Source: Shinella fusca
Lineage (GTDB): Bacteria; Pseudomonadota; Alphaproteobacteria; Rhizobiales; Rhizobiaceae
Length of the DNA stretch: 64,000 bases
Assembly (NCBI RefSeq): GCF_014203155.1
Contig: NZ_JACHIK010000013.1
Coordinates: forward strand, 56,742 to 120,741
Reading direction: 5' to 3'
In this document: positions 45,865 through 54,457 of the stretch, in pieces
How the letters are laid out: every line of letters starts with the position of its first letter
How positions within the stretch are numbered: the stretch's first letter is position 1
Program-made: the position numbers and the translations under genes
Notes under the pieces: model-generated
Told to the model about the DNA's origin: nothing
Seen by the model: the letters and a program-made list of their open reading frames with translations, nothing else
The model's database searches: none

Positions 45865-46302
45865 TTATGTCGTGATGGATGAGAGCGCATGGAGCGCGAG
45901 GATATAGCTATGCGCGCCGAAGCCGCAGATGACGCCCTTCACGGCGGGCGCGATCATCGACTTGTGGCGAAATTCCTCACGGGCATGCACGTTGGAAAGG
46001 TGCAGCTCGACCACCGGGATCTTGATGGCGCGGATGGCGTCATGCAGGGCGAGCGAGGTGTGGGTATAGGCACCGGCGTTGATGGCGATGCCGGCGGCAA
46101 CGTCGCCGGCCTCATGGATCCAGTCGACCAGATCGCCTTCGTGGTTGGATTGGCGGAAGTCGACGGCAAAGCCCAGCTTCTCGCCCTCCGCCTTGCAGAG
46201 CGCCTCGATGTCGGCGAGCGTGTGGCCGCCGTAGATACCGGGCTCGCGCTTGCCGAGTGCGTTGAGGTTGGGGCCGTTGAGCACGAAAAGGGGTAGAGCC
46301 AT
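45865..46302 (-). CDS. aroQ: 3-dehydroquinate dehydratase, type II
   Basis: Third step of the shikimate pathway. The 145-residue product has LFVLNGPNLNALGKREPGIY with catalytic Y24, the flexible lid containing R19, FRQSNHEGDLVDWIHEA, INAGAYTHTSLALHDAI and VELHLSNVHAREEFRHKS. Length is typical. ATG 46302 is preferred to TTG two codons before. First gene of the aroQ-accB-accC-aat operon. Confidence 0.96.
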   Translation of the reverse strand: MALPLFVLNGPNLNALGKREPGIYGGHTLADIEALCKAEGEKLGFAVDFRQSNHEGDLVDWIHEAGDVAAGIAINAGAYTHTSLALHDAIRAIKIPVVELHLSNVHAREEFRHKSMIAPAVKGVICGFGAHSYILALHALSSITT

Positions 46303-46358
46303 TCGCAATTCCGCATGCTGGATAGAGGACTACCTATAGACCGGCGGTTCCCGCAGGG

Positions 46359-46381
46359 AAAGCCCCAAGGGCAGGGGCTTT
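46359..46381 (-). terminator. hairpin after the dsbA-like gene
   Basis: AAAGCCCC (46359-46366), 7-base loop, GGGGCTTT (46374-46381). It lies 70 bp beyond the stop of the minus-strand DsbA-like gene and ~57 bp before aroQ. The T tract is short, so termination is plausible but not certain. Confidence 0.45.
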
Positions 46382-46451
46382 GCCGGTCGAAAGGGCCGAT
46401 GTCCACAAGCCAAGCGCTCAACACGGCCAGCATGGCAGGAAGATGGCGAAA

Positions 46452-47210
46452 TCAGCAGGTTGCCTTGCCGCAGGCGCGCACGTTGGCGATCTTTTCGCGA
46501 AGGTCCTCTTCGCCGACCGCGCCGAACACCATTTCCTGGCCCACGACATAGGACGGCGTGCCGGTGATGCCGAGGTCGTTCGCCAGCGAATAGGCCTGGC
46601 GCACGGCGTCGTCATGCGGCTTGTCGGCCATGGTCTTGCGGATGTCCGCCTCGGAAATGCCCATGCCGGAAGCGATCGCGATGGCGCTCTCCTCCGTCGC
46701 GCGGCCTTCCCCGCCGAGCAGCGCCCGGTGGAACGCGCCGTATTTTTCCGGCGCGAGGTCGCGCACGGCGGCGCTCACCTTGTGGGCGGCGAGCGAATCG
46801 GGGCCGAGGATCGGCAGTTCCTTGAGGACGAAGCGGACGTTCTTGTCGTCCTTCAGGATCGCGTCCATGTCCGGCAGCGCCCGCTTGCAGTAGCCGCAAT
46901 TGTAGTCGAAGAACTCGACGATGGTGACGTCGCCCTTCGGATTGCCGAGGGCGATATCGTAGGGCGAGGAGAAGATCGTCTTCTCGTTGTCGGTGATGAC
47001 GGCCTCGGCCTTGGCCTGCTGCTGCGCCGCCTGCTTCTTCTGCAGGGCTTCCTGCACGTCGATGAGGATTTCCGGGTTCTCGACGAGGTATTCCTTGATG
47101 AAGTCGCCGAACTCCTTCTTCTGCGCGTCGTCGAGCGCGAGGGCGGGAAGGGGGGCTGCGACCGTGATGGCAAGGGCAACGGTGGCCGCGAGCTTCGTCT
47201 TGAAAATCAT
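46452..47210 (-). CDS. DsbA family periplasmic thiol:disulfide oxidoreductase
   Basis: A 252-residue exported protein. Signal peptide ending about residue 26 (APLPALA), an N-terminal helical region rich in K/E/Q (to about 75) typical of Com1/ScsC/BdbD-like proteins that oligomerise, then a thioredoxin fold with active site CGYC (C105, C108) in FFDYNCGYCKRALPDMDAIL and the cis-Pro loop GITGTPSYVVG. Two extra C-terminal cysteines occur (RACGKATC). ATG 47210. Probably an isomerase or oxidase of the Com1 type. Confidence 0.92.
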   Translation of the reverse strand: MIFKTKLAATVALAITVAAPLPALALDDAQKKEFGDFIKEYLVENPEILIDVQEALQKKQAAQQQAKAEAVITDNEKTIFSSPYDIALGNPKGDVTIVEFFDYNCGYCKRALPDMDAILKDDKNVRFVLKELPILGPDSLAAHKVSAAVRDLAPEKYGAFHRALLGGEGRATEESAIAIASGMGISEADIRKTMADKPHDDAVRQAYSLANDLGITGTPSYVVGQEMVFGAVGEEDLREKIANVRACGKATC

Positions 47211-47417
47211 CTTTGTCCTGTCCTCGTCGTGATGCGCCGCAGAAGTGCCATTGCCCGCGCCGCCGCGTCAATGCCGGGGGCGGGCTTTCAACGACCTTAT
47301 GACGCAAGCCTTGCAAACGACAGGGCAAAAGCGGCGGATTTTCGGCCCTCGCGGGATTGTGAAGAGCGGCGTCTTGCGGCAGGAAGGCGGCGGACCGGAA
47401 GCGCAGAAAGGCAAGCC

Positions 47418-48557
47418 ATGAAACTCTCCCGCCGCGGGGCCGTCGAACCCTTCCACGCCATGGACGTGCTCGCCGAGGCGACGAAGCGGCGCGCGAGCGG
47501 CCGGCCGGTCATCTCCATGGCCGTCGGCCAGCCCGTGCATCCGGCGCCCGGGGCGGCCCGTCAGGCAGCGCGCAGGGCGCTGGAGATCGGCCGTATCGGC
47601 TATACGGATGCGCTCGGCCTGCTTTCGCTGCGCCGCTCCATTTCGGATTTCTACCGGGAACGCCACGGCGTTTCGGTCGATCCCGGCCGTATCGCCATCA
47701 CGACGGGCTCGTCGGCCGGCTTCAACCTCGCCTTCCTCGCCCTCTTCGATGCCGGCGACCGTGTCGCCATCGCGCGTCCCGGCTATCCGGCGTATCGCAA
47801 CATCCTCGCCGCGCTCGGCATCGAGACGGTGGAGATCGAGGTGAGCGCCGAAAACGGCTTCACGCTGACGCCGGAGGCGCTTGAGGCCGCGGGCCGCATC
47901 GACGGCGTGCTGCTGGCAAGCCCCGCCAATCCCACCGGCACGGTGACGGGGCGGGCGAACCTCGCCGCGCTCTCGGCCTATTGCCGGGAGAACGGTATCG
48001 CCTTCATCTCGGACGAGATCTATCACGGCCTCACCTTCGTCGGCGAGGAGGCGACGGCGCTGGAGTTCGGCGAGGATGCCGTCATCATCAACTCGTTCTC
48101 GAAATACTATTGCATGACCGGCTGGCGGATCGGCTGGATGGTGCTGCCGGAAACGCTGGTGCGCCCCGTCGAGCGCATTGCCCAGAGCCTCTATATCTCC
48201 GCGCCCGAACTCTCGCAGATCGCGGCGGAAGCGGCGCTCGGCGCGGAGGCGGAGCTGAACGTCTATCGCGACGCTTACCGCGCGAACCGCGATTTCCTCG
48301 TCAAGCGCCTGCCGGAGCTCGGCTTCTCCGTCGCCTCGCCGATGGACGGGGCCTTCTACGCCTATGTCGATGTCAGCCGCTTCACTAATGACAGCATGGC
48401 CTTCGCCCGCCGCATGCTGGCCGAGACCGACGTGGCGGCGACGCCCGGCATCGACTTCGATCCGAAGGACGGCCATCACACGATGCGCTTTTCCTATGCC
48501 GGTTCCTTCGAGGAGATGAGCGAGGCGGTCGACCGCCTCGCGCGCTGGCTCGGCTGA
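47418..48557 (+). CDS. class I/II PLP-dependent aminotransferase
   Basis: A 379-residue aminotransferase of the AspC fold-type I family. Visible: VISMAVGQPVHPAP, TTGSSAGFNLAFLALFDAGD (cofactor phosphate cup), ASPANPTGTV, ISDEIYHGL, and the Schiff-base lysine K229 in NSFSKYYCMTGWRIGW with the second phosphate-binding arginine. ATG 47418 has AAAGGCAAGCC upstream. Close to aspartate/valine-pyruvate-like aminotransferases; substrate undetermined. Divergent from the DsbA-like gene. Confidence 0.93.
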   Translation: MKLSRRGAVEPFHAMDVLAEATKRRASGRPVISMAVGQPVHPAPGAARQAARRALEIGRIGYTDALGLLSLRRSISDFYRERHGVSVDPGRIAITTGSSAGFNLAFLALFDAGDRVAIARPGYPAYRNILAALGIETVEIEVSAENGFTLTPEALEAAGRIDGVLLASPANPTGTVTGRANLAALSAYCRENGIAFISDEIYHGLTFVGEEATALEFGEDAVIINSFSKYYCMTGWRIGWMVLPETLVRPVERIAQSLYISAPELSQIAAEAALGAEAELNVYRDAYRANRDFLVKRLPELGFSVASPMDGAFYAYVDVSRFTNDSMAFARRMLAETDVAATPGIDFDPKDGHHTMRFSYAGSFEEMSEAVDRLARWLG

Positions 48558-48625
48558 AAAGGATTCCGCTTCAAGGCGTTGCGGCGCAAAGCGGAATCGA
48601 TCTTTCAGGAAGGTGAATCACTTTC

Positions 48626-49390
48626 TCACACGCGGTTGATCGAGACGCCGCCGTCCACCAGCATGGCCGTGCCGGTCATGAAGCTGGAGGCCGGCGCGGC
48701 GAGGAAAAGCGCCGCCTCGGCGATCTCCTCCGGCTCGGCCATGCGCTTGAAGGCGTTGAGGCCCGCCACGAAGGCGCGTGCCTCGGGCGTCGCCGCCACT
48801 TCCCGCCCCATCGGCGTGTCCGTGGCGCCCGGCAACAGCGCGTTCACGCGGATGCCCTTCGGCCCGTATTCCGAGGCGAGCACCTGCACGAGGCCGATGA
48901 GGCCCGATTTCGAGGCGGCATAGGCCGCAAGCCCCGGAAAGCCCGCCGTATGGCCGACGAAGGTGGAGGTGAAGACCAGCGAGCCGCCGCCGCGTGCCTC
49001 CAGCGCCGGCAACTGATGCTTGGCGGCAAGGAAGCCGCTCGTGAGATTGGCGCCGAGGACGCCCTGCCAGTCCTCCATGGAAAGGTCGGGCAGCGGGCCG
49101 ACGGGTCCCGTCGTGCCGGCATTGTTGAAGGCGATGTCGAGGCCGCCGAATTCCGCCTTCGCGGCATCGACAAGGTCCCGGTGATGCGCTTCGTCGGCGA
49201 CGTCGCCGGCAAGGGCGATGGCGCTGCCGCCGGCCGCGCGGACCTCGCCGGCCACCGCCTCCAGCCGGTCGCGCCCGCGCGATGAGAGCACGAGTTTTGC
49301 ACCCTTGCGGGAAAAGAGGAGGGCGGCGGCGCGGCCGATGCCGGAGCTTGCGCCGGTGATGATGGCGACCTTGTCGTCGAGGCGGGTCAC
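48626..49390 (-). CDS. SDR family oxidoreductase
   Basis: A 254-residue short-chain dehydrogenase/reductase. Cofactor loop TGASSGIG at 12-19, NNAG at about 87-90, and catalytic Y-x3-K in AAYAASKSGL with the Ser about 13 residues before (FTSTFVG). R-rich cofactor specificity (SSRGRDR) suggests NADP(H). The end ASSFMTGTAMLVDGGVS is typical. GTG start at 49390 after GGGAGAC is chosen since no ATG occurs nearby. Convergent with the aminotransferase gene. Confidence 0.92.
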   Translation of the reverse strand: MTRLDDKVAIITGASSGIGRAAALLFSRKGAKLVLSSRGRDRLEAVAGEVRAAGGSAIALAGDVADEAHHRDLVDAAKAEFGGLDIAFNNAGTTGPVGPLPDLSMEDWQGVLGANLTSGFLAAKHQLPALEARGGGSLVFTSTFVGHTAGFPGLAAYAASKSGLIGLVQVLASEYGPKGIRVNALLPGATDTPMGREVAATPEARAFVAGLNAFKRMAEPEEIAEAALFLAAPASSFMTGTAMLVDGGVSINRV

Positions 49391-49472
49391 GGATGTCTCC
49401 CTGCTGGTTTCTGACGACCGCGGGTGTCGCAGAAGGGCAGGCAGGCAGCCACCCGATTTCCGCATGAAAGCA

Positions 49473-49498
49473 AAAGGCCCGGTCGAAACCGGGCCTTT
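49473..49498 (-). terminator. rne terminator
   Basis: AAAGGCCCGGT, loop CGAA, ACCGGGCCTTT: a perfect 11-bp stem. On the minus strand it is followed by TGCTTTC. It lies 27 bp downstream of the rne stop and before the SDR gene. Confidence 0.75.
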
Positions 49499-49524
49499 CA
49501 AATTCATCGGCTAAGACAGGCGTC

Positions 49525-52356
49525 TCAGAAGAAGCCGCGGCGCTGCCACCAGCCGCCCTTCTTGGGCTTATCCGGTTCGTCTTCCGGCGTGGCTTCCTTC
49601 GTCGTGGACGACTTCACCACCGGCTCGGAAGCGATCTTGTTGATGTCGCGGTTGGCGCGGACGGGCTTGGCCGGCTCTTCGAGGTCGGCGGAGGCCTCCT
49701 CGACTTCCGGCTCGGCCGGAGCGGCTTCTTCCACGACGGCGACGGGCTGCGCCTCGACTTCGCTGCGGGCGGCTTCGTCCGGCGCGACGTCCTCGGCAGT
49801 AGCCTTGGCGCGGCTGCGGCGGGCCCGCTTCGGCTTGGCCGGCGCCTCTTCGGCGACGACTTCTGCCGGCGCTTCCTCGGGAGCGGCCGCTACCTCGATG
49901 GTTTCGGCTTCGACGGCGGCGATCTCTTCGCCCTCGTCGTCGCCTTCATCCTCGCCATCGGCGCCTTCGGCATCGGCGGAACCCTCGTCCTCGGGACGAT
50001 TGCGGCGGCCACCGCGCTTGCCGCGGCGGCGGCGCTTGCGGCGGGGCTCGGAATCGGAGGCCTGTGCGCCGTCCTGACCTTCCTCGCCGTCGCCATCCTC
50101 GTCGTCGCCGTCGAGCGTGTCTTCATCGCCCGCCTGCTCGCCGCCGAAGGAGGCCGTGTCGGTGCCTTCGCCGTTCTCGCGGCCCTTGCCGCGACGGCGG
50201 CGGCGGCGCTTGCGCTTGCGGCCGTTCTCGTCGGAGGCGGCCGACTGCGCGGCCTGGGCTGCCGCGGCGGGACGGGCCTCGTCCTCTTCCTCGTCGATCT
50301 CCTCCTCGATCACGACGTCGTCTTCTTCCGGCTCGGGCTCGAAATGCATGAGCTGTTCGATCTTGACCGGGTTCTCGACGGGCTCGCCGCGGTCGACAGC
50401 GAAGTGCTGCGCGCCGACATGGGCATCCGCCTCGATGATGATGGCGACGCCGAAGCGGGCCTCATAGTCGATGATCGTGCCGCGCTTGTGGTTGAGGAGG
50501 TAGAGCGCGATGTCCGGCGTGGTGCGGACGGTGATGTTGTGCGTCGTGTTCTTGAGGAGATATTCCTCGATGCCGCGCAGGACATGCAGCGCGACGGACG
50601 ACTGCGAGCGGATGTGCCCCGTGCCGTTGCAGTGCGGGCAGGTCTGCATGGTCGATTCGAGAACGGAGGCGCGGATGCGCTGGCGCGACATTTCGAGCAG
50701 GCCGAAATGCGAGATGCGGCCGACCTGGATGCGCGCGCGGTCGTTCTTGAGATGGTCCTTCAGGCGCTTCTCGACGGCCCGGTTGTTGCGCTTCTCCTCC
50801 ATGTCGATGAAGTCGATGACGACGAGGCCGGCAAGGTCGCGCAGGCGAAGCTGGCGCGCGACTTCTTCCGCCGCTTCCAGGTTCGTCTGCAGCGCGGTCT
50901 CCTCGATGGAGTGCTCGCGCGTCGAGCGGCCGGAGTTGACGTCGATCGAGACGAGCGCCTCGGTCTGGTTGATGATGATGTAGCCGCCGGACTTCAGCGT
51001 CACCTGCGGCTGCAGCATGCGGTCGAGCTGGGCTTCGATGCCCGAGCGCGAGAAGATCGGATGCACGTCGCGATAGGGCTGGACGACCTTCGCGTGGCTC
51101 GGCATCAGCATCTTCATGAAGGCTTTCGCCTCCTTGTAGCCTTCCTCGCCGGCAACGACGATCTCGCTGATGTCCTTGTTGTAGAGGTCGCGGATCGAGC
51201 GCTTGATGAGCGAGCCTTCCTCGTAGACGAGGCAGGGCGCCGTGGAGGCGAGGGTGAGCGTGCGGACGTTCTCCCAAAGGCGCATCAGGTATTCGAAGTC
51301 GCGCTTGACCTCGACGCGGGTGCGGTTGGCGCCGGCGGTGCGCAGAATGACGCCCATGCCCTGGGGAACTTCCAGATCGCGGGCGATCTCCTTCAGGCGC
51401 TTGCGGTCCTGCAGGTTGGTGATCTTGCGGGAAATGCCGCCGCCGCGCGCCGTGTTCGGCATCAGGACGGAGTAGCGGCCGGCGAGCGACAGGTACGTGG
51501 TCAGCGCCGCGCCCTTGTTGCCGCGCTCTTCCTTGGCGACCTGCACGAGCAGGATCTGGCGGCGCTTGATGACTTCCTGGATGCGGTACTGCTTGCGCGG
51601 CTTGCGCTGGACGCGGTCCGGAACCTCTTCCATGGCGTCTTCGGCGCCGACGGATTCGATGACTTCCTTTTCCTCGCCGTTGTGGTCGTCGTCATCCTCG
51701 TCTTCGTCGCGCCGGCGGCGGCCGCGCTTGCGTTCGGCGGGCTCGGAGACCTCATCGGTGTCGACGGCCATGGCCATCGCGCCGCCGGGCGTCTCGTCGT
51801 CGCTGCCTTCGGAGGGGGCGGCGGCCTCTTCGGCGGCCGGGGCGTCCTCGGTCTTCGCCTTGGCCTTGCGGGTGCGGCGCGGCTTCTTCGGCTTTTCGGC
51901 CGGGGCTTCCTCGGCCAGATCGGCGGAGGCCTCGACGACCTCGGGTTCGGCTACGGCCTCGACCGGCGTCTCCTCGACGGCGGCGGCTTCGGCCTCGGCC
52001 GGTGCCTCGCTCTCCTCGGAACGGTCGCCGGCGGTCTCGACATGCTCGATGTCGTCGTCGCGTCGATGCTCCTCGGCCTCGGCCCTCAGGAGGGCCTGAC
52101 GGTCGGCAAGCGGGATCTGGTAGTAATCCGGGTGGATTTCGGCGAAGGCCAGGAAGCCGTGGCGGTTGCCGCCGTAGTCGACGAAGGCCGCCTGGAGCGA
52201 CGGTTCGACGCGCGTGACCTTGGCAAGGTAGATATTGCCGCGGATCTGTTTCTTGTATTGGGACTCGAAGTCGAATTCTTCTATGCGGTTCCCGCGTACG
52301 ACGACAACCCGCGTCTCCTCAGCGTGAGACGCATCGATAAGCATTTTCTCTGCCAT
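49525..52356 (-). CDS. rne: ribonuclease E
   Basis: Main mRNA-decay and processing endonuclease. The 943 residues begin with an S1/RNase E catalytic region: MLIDASHAEETRVVVV, GNIYLAKVTRVEPSLQAAFV, then a ~165-residue acidic insertion (about 100-265, runs of E, A, D) inside the S1 fold. The catalytic core follows with VSIDVNSGR and LVVIDFIDM aspartates and the zinc link CPHCNGTG. The C-terminal ~300 residues are low-complexity acidic/basic blocks (KRKRRRRRRGK, RRKRRRRGKR; EEAPAE) serving as degradosome scaffold. The acidic S1 insertion is a feature of alphaproteobacterial RNase E. ATG 52356. Confidence 0.96.
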   Translation of the reverse strand: MAEKMLIDASHAEETRVVVVRGNRIEEFDFESQYKKQIRGNIYLAKVTRVEPSLQAAFVDYGGNRHGFLAFAEIHPDYYQIPLADRQALLRAEAEEHRRDDDIEHVETAGDRSEESEAPAEAEAAAVEETPVEAVAEPEVVEASADLAEEAPAEKPKKPRRTRKAKAKTEDAPAAEEAAAPSEGSDDETPGGAMAMAVDTDEVSEPAERKRGRRRRDEDEDDDDHNGEEKEVIESVGAEDAMEEVPDRVQRKPRKQYRIQEVIKRRQILLVQVAKEERGNKGAALTTYLSLAGRYSVLMPNTARGGGISRKITNLQDRKRLKEIARDLEVPQGMGVILRTAGANRTRVEVKRDFEYLMRLWENVRTLTLASTAPCLVYEEGSLIKRSIRDLYNKDISEIVVAGEEGYKEAKAFMKMLMPSHAKVVQPYRDVHPIFSRSGIEAQLDRMLQPQVTLKSGGYIIINQTEALVSIDVNSGRSTREHSIEETALQTNLEAAEEVARQLRLRDLAGLVVIDFIDMEEKRNNRAVEKRLKDHLKNDRARIQVGRISHFGLLEMSRQRIRASVLESTMQTCPHCNGTGHIRSQSSVALHVLRGIEEYLLKNTTHNITVRTTPDIALYLLNHKRGTIIDYEARFGVAIIIEADAHVGAQHFAVDRGEPVENPVKIEQLMHFEPEPEEDDVVIEEEIDEEEDEARPAAAAQAAQSAASDENGRKRKRRRRRRGKGRENGEGTDTASFGGEQAGDEDTLDGDDEDGDGEEGQDGAQASDSEPRRKRRRRGKRGGRRNRPEDEGSADAEGADGEDEGDDEGEEIAAVEAETIEVAAAPEEAPAEVVAEEAPAKPKRARRSRAKATAEDVAPDEAARSEVEAQPVAVVEEAAPAEPEVEEASADLEEPAKPVRANRDINKIASEPVVKSSTTKEATPEDEPDKPKKGGWWQRRGFF

Positions 52357-52982
52357 GTAGATTGAGCTCCTCGGCGCAGCCGCAATCCGTGCGGCAAGCT
52401 GTTCCCTAGGAGGGATGAGCCGGGGGAGGAGTGGGATGCGCCGGATAAGTAAGTTCCCGTCAGGCCCCGGTGAGGGGTGAGCGGCCGGAGGGCGGCGGGC
52501 ACGCGAGCGTCCCGATACCTGTTACCCTCTGATAAAAGCCGCCGTGACAACATCAACGTCCAACGAGAATGCCAGTGCCATAGACCCTGAAGGTCCGATG
52601 AAATTGCCCTTCGTGAAGGGCGAGCGGTGGAAATCCACCTTGACTGTTCCGGCCACCGCCGGTTTACGCGATCTAATCGGCCGGGAAAAAACGGTGCGAC
52701 GGCGGATGAAGGCCCGGTTTGGCGCCAAGTCCCGGGAAGGGGGGCTGCCTGCTCCAGACGATTCTATCCCGTCTATTCTTTTTCCCTGATTTTGCTTTTA
52801 TGGCGGATATGTCACAATGGCAAGGGAAAAGCCGAAAGCGTCATAATCCTGATGGATTTGCCCTTATGGCTGCCGGAACGCGGGCGGTGGCAAGTTTCGG
52901 TTAACCATATGGGGGCATCTATGGGGCTTGTCCAGCGCCGCACCGCGCGCAATTCACGCGTTTGAACGGACCGCCACTGGTG
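52357..52982. other. rne-amiC divergent intergenic region (rne leader)
   Basis: 626 bp with no convincing gene. On the minus strand a candidate promoter is TTGCCA (52823-52818), 17-base spacer, TAAAAG (52800-52795), which would give rne a ~430-nt leader. Within it lie three adjacent small hairpins (separate entry) and a TCCCTAGGAGGGA palindrome near 52412. On the plus strand the last ~60 bp before amiC contain GGTTAACC at 52900-52907. The rest shows nothing recognisable. Confidence 0.5.
52606..52662 (-). promoter_or_regulatory. three consecutive hairpins in the rne leader
   Basis: GCCCTT-CGTG-AAGGGC (52606-52621), GGTGGA-AA-TCCACC (52626-52639) and CCGGC-CACC-GCCGG (52649-52662), each a perfect stem, within 57 bp and ~250 nt upstream of the rne start. 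E. coli rne has a 361-nt leader whose hairpins let RNase E control its own mRNA; an analogous role is inferred. Confidence 0.45.
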
Positions 52983-54218
52983 ATGCCAAGTCTTCCGATT
53001 CCATATCCGCTCCGCCTTGCCGCCGGCGCGCTCCTTTTCCTTCTCTGCATGGCGCTTGCCGTGCCGGCCTTCGCCGCCGCGCCCGCATCCGCCCCGCTGC
53101 TCGCCTTTTCCGCCCGCGTCGCCGGCGACGATGCGCGCACGCGCCTCGTCATCGATTTCGACCGCAAGCCGGAATTCGAGGTGCACTATGTCGCCAATCC
53201 CTACCGCGTGCTGATCGACCTGCCGGAGACCGATTTCGGCATCAAGGCGGAGGAGATGGAGGCGCGCGGCATCATTTCCGATATCCGCTACGGCACCATG
53301 GCCGCGGGCCGCTCGCGCATCGTGCTGACGGCGGCGCGTCCCATCGGCGTGGTGCTGGCCGAAGTGCAGGAAGAGAAGGGGGCGACGACCTACCGCCTCG
53401 TCATCGATACGGCGATCGTCACCGACCAGGCCTTCCAGGAGAAGATGAAGACGCAGAGCTGGCAGGAGGCCTCGGCCTCTGCCGGCCAGTCCGCCATGCT
53501 GCTGCCCGGCGGCAAGGCCGGCGGTCCCTTCGTCATCGCCGTCGATGCGGGCCACGGGGGCATCGACAACGGCGCGAGCGGCGGCGTCACAAAGACGGAG
53601 GAGAAGGTCGTCACGCTGGCCTTCGCGCGGCAGCTTGCCGAGGCGCTGAACAAGCTGCCGGACACGCGCGCCTTCCTGACGCGCGACAAGGACGAATTCC
53701 TCTCGCTTTCGCAGCGCGTGCAGCTTGCCCGCAACGAGGGCGCCAATCTTCTCATCTCCATCCATGCCGACACGGTCAGGCAGAAGGACATCCGCGGCGC
53801 GACGGTCTACACGATCTCCGACAAGGCCTCCGACAGCCTTGCCGCAAGCCTTGCCGAGCGCGAGAATCTTTCCGACCAGATCGCCGGCATCGCCCTTTCC
53901 GAGGAGCCGGCCGAGGTCGCCGACATCCTCCTCGACCTGACGCGCCGGGAGACGCAGGCCTTCTCCGTCAACCTTGCCCGCAGCGTCGTCGGCGCCTTCA
54001 AGGACCAGGTGCTGCTGATCAACAATCCCCACCGCCATGCCGGCTTCCGCGTGCTGACGGCGCCGGACGTGCCCTCCGTCCTCGTCGAGCTCGGCTTCCT
54101 GTCGAACAAGGACGACGAGAAGCTGCTGGTCGATCCGGCCTGGCAGAAGAAGGTGGCCGGCCTGCTCGCAAGGGCCGTGGGCGAATACCGCACGACGGTG
54201 GTGGCGAACGGCGGCTGA
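52983..54218 (+). CDS. amiC: N-acetylmuramoyl-L-alanine amidase (AmiC type)
   Basis: Septal cell-wall amidase that separates daughter cells. The 411 residues comprise a signal peptide/anchor (ALLFLLCMALAVPAFA), an AMIN domain (about 40-150) that targets peptidoglycan, and an Amidase_3 domain with zinc ligands in VIAVDAGHGGIDNGASGG, the second Glu/His in ISIHADT, and LVELGFLSNKDDEKLL. ATG 52983 begins the signal peptide; the nearby TTG 52962 is an alternative. Next to mrcA, in keeping with wall growth functions. Confidence 0.93.
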   Translation: MPSLPIPYPLRLAAGALLFLLCMALAVPAFAAAPASAPLLAFSARVAGDDARTRLVIDFDRKPEFEVHYVANPYRVLIDLPETDFGIKAEEMEARGIISDIRYGTMAAGRSRIVLTAARPIGVVLAEVQEEKGATTYRLVIDTAIVTDQAFQEKMKTQSWQEASASAGQSAMLLPGGKAGGPFVIAVDAGHGGIDNGASGGVTKTEEKVVTLAFARQLAEALNKLPDTRAFLTRDKDEFLSLSQRVQLARNEGANLLISIHADTVRQKDIRGATVYTISDKASDSLAASLAERENLSDQIAGIALSEEPAEVADILLDLTRRETQAFSVNLARSVVGAFKDQVLLINNPHRHAGFRVLTAPDVPSVLVELGFLSNKDDEKLLVDPAWQKKVAGLLARAVGEYRTTVVANGG

Positions 54219-54457
54219 CGCGGGGCCTTCGCGTTGTGCTGGAAAAGTGACATTGGCCGCCATTGTGCGGTGGCGAAGCCGGGATGCATGCTGTAAGCCC
54301 TATTTTCCTCACATTCCGATCGCTAGACGGGATCGGCAGAATGGGGTGACTCGTCTTCGCACGCGAAGGCGCGACGGTCGTCTGCGGCCGTGGCGAAGAG
54401 GCCGGGCGGCAGGGCCGCCCGAGAGAACGACAAGATACAGGCATCGGTAGCTGGCTC

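Noticed and set aside
52544..52789. 81-codon plus-strand frame in the rne-amiC gap
   Set aside because: GTG start without ribosome site, sequence overlaps the rne leader hairpins, and no recognisable protein features.
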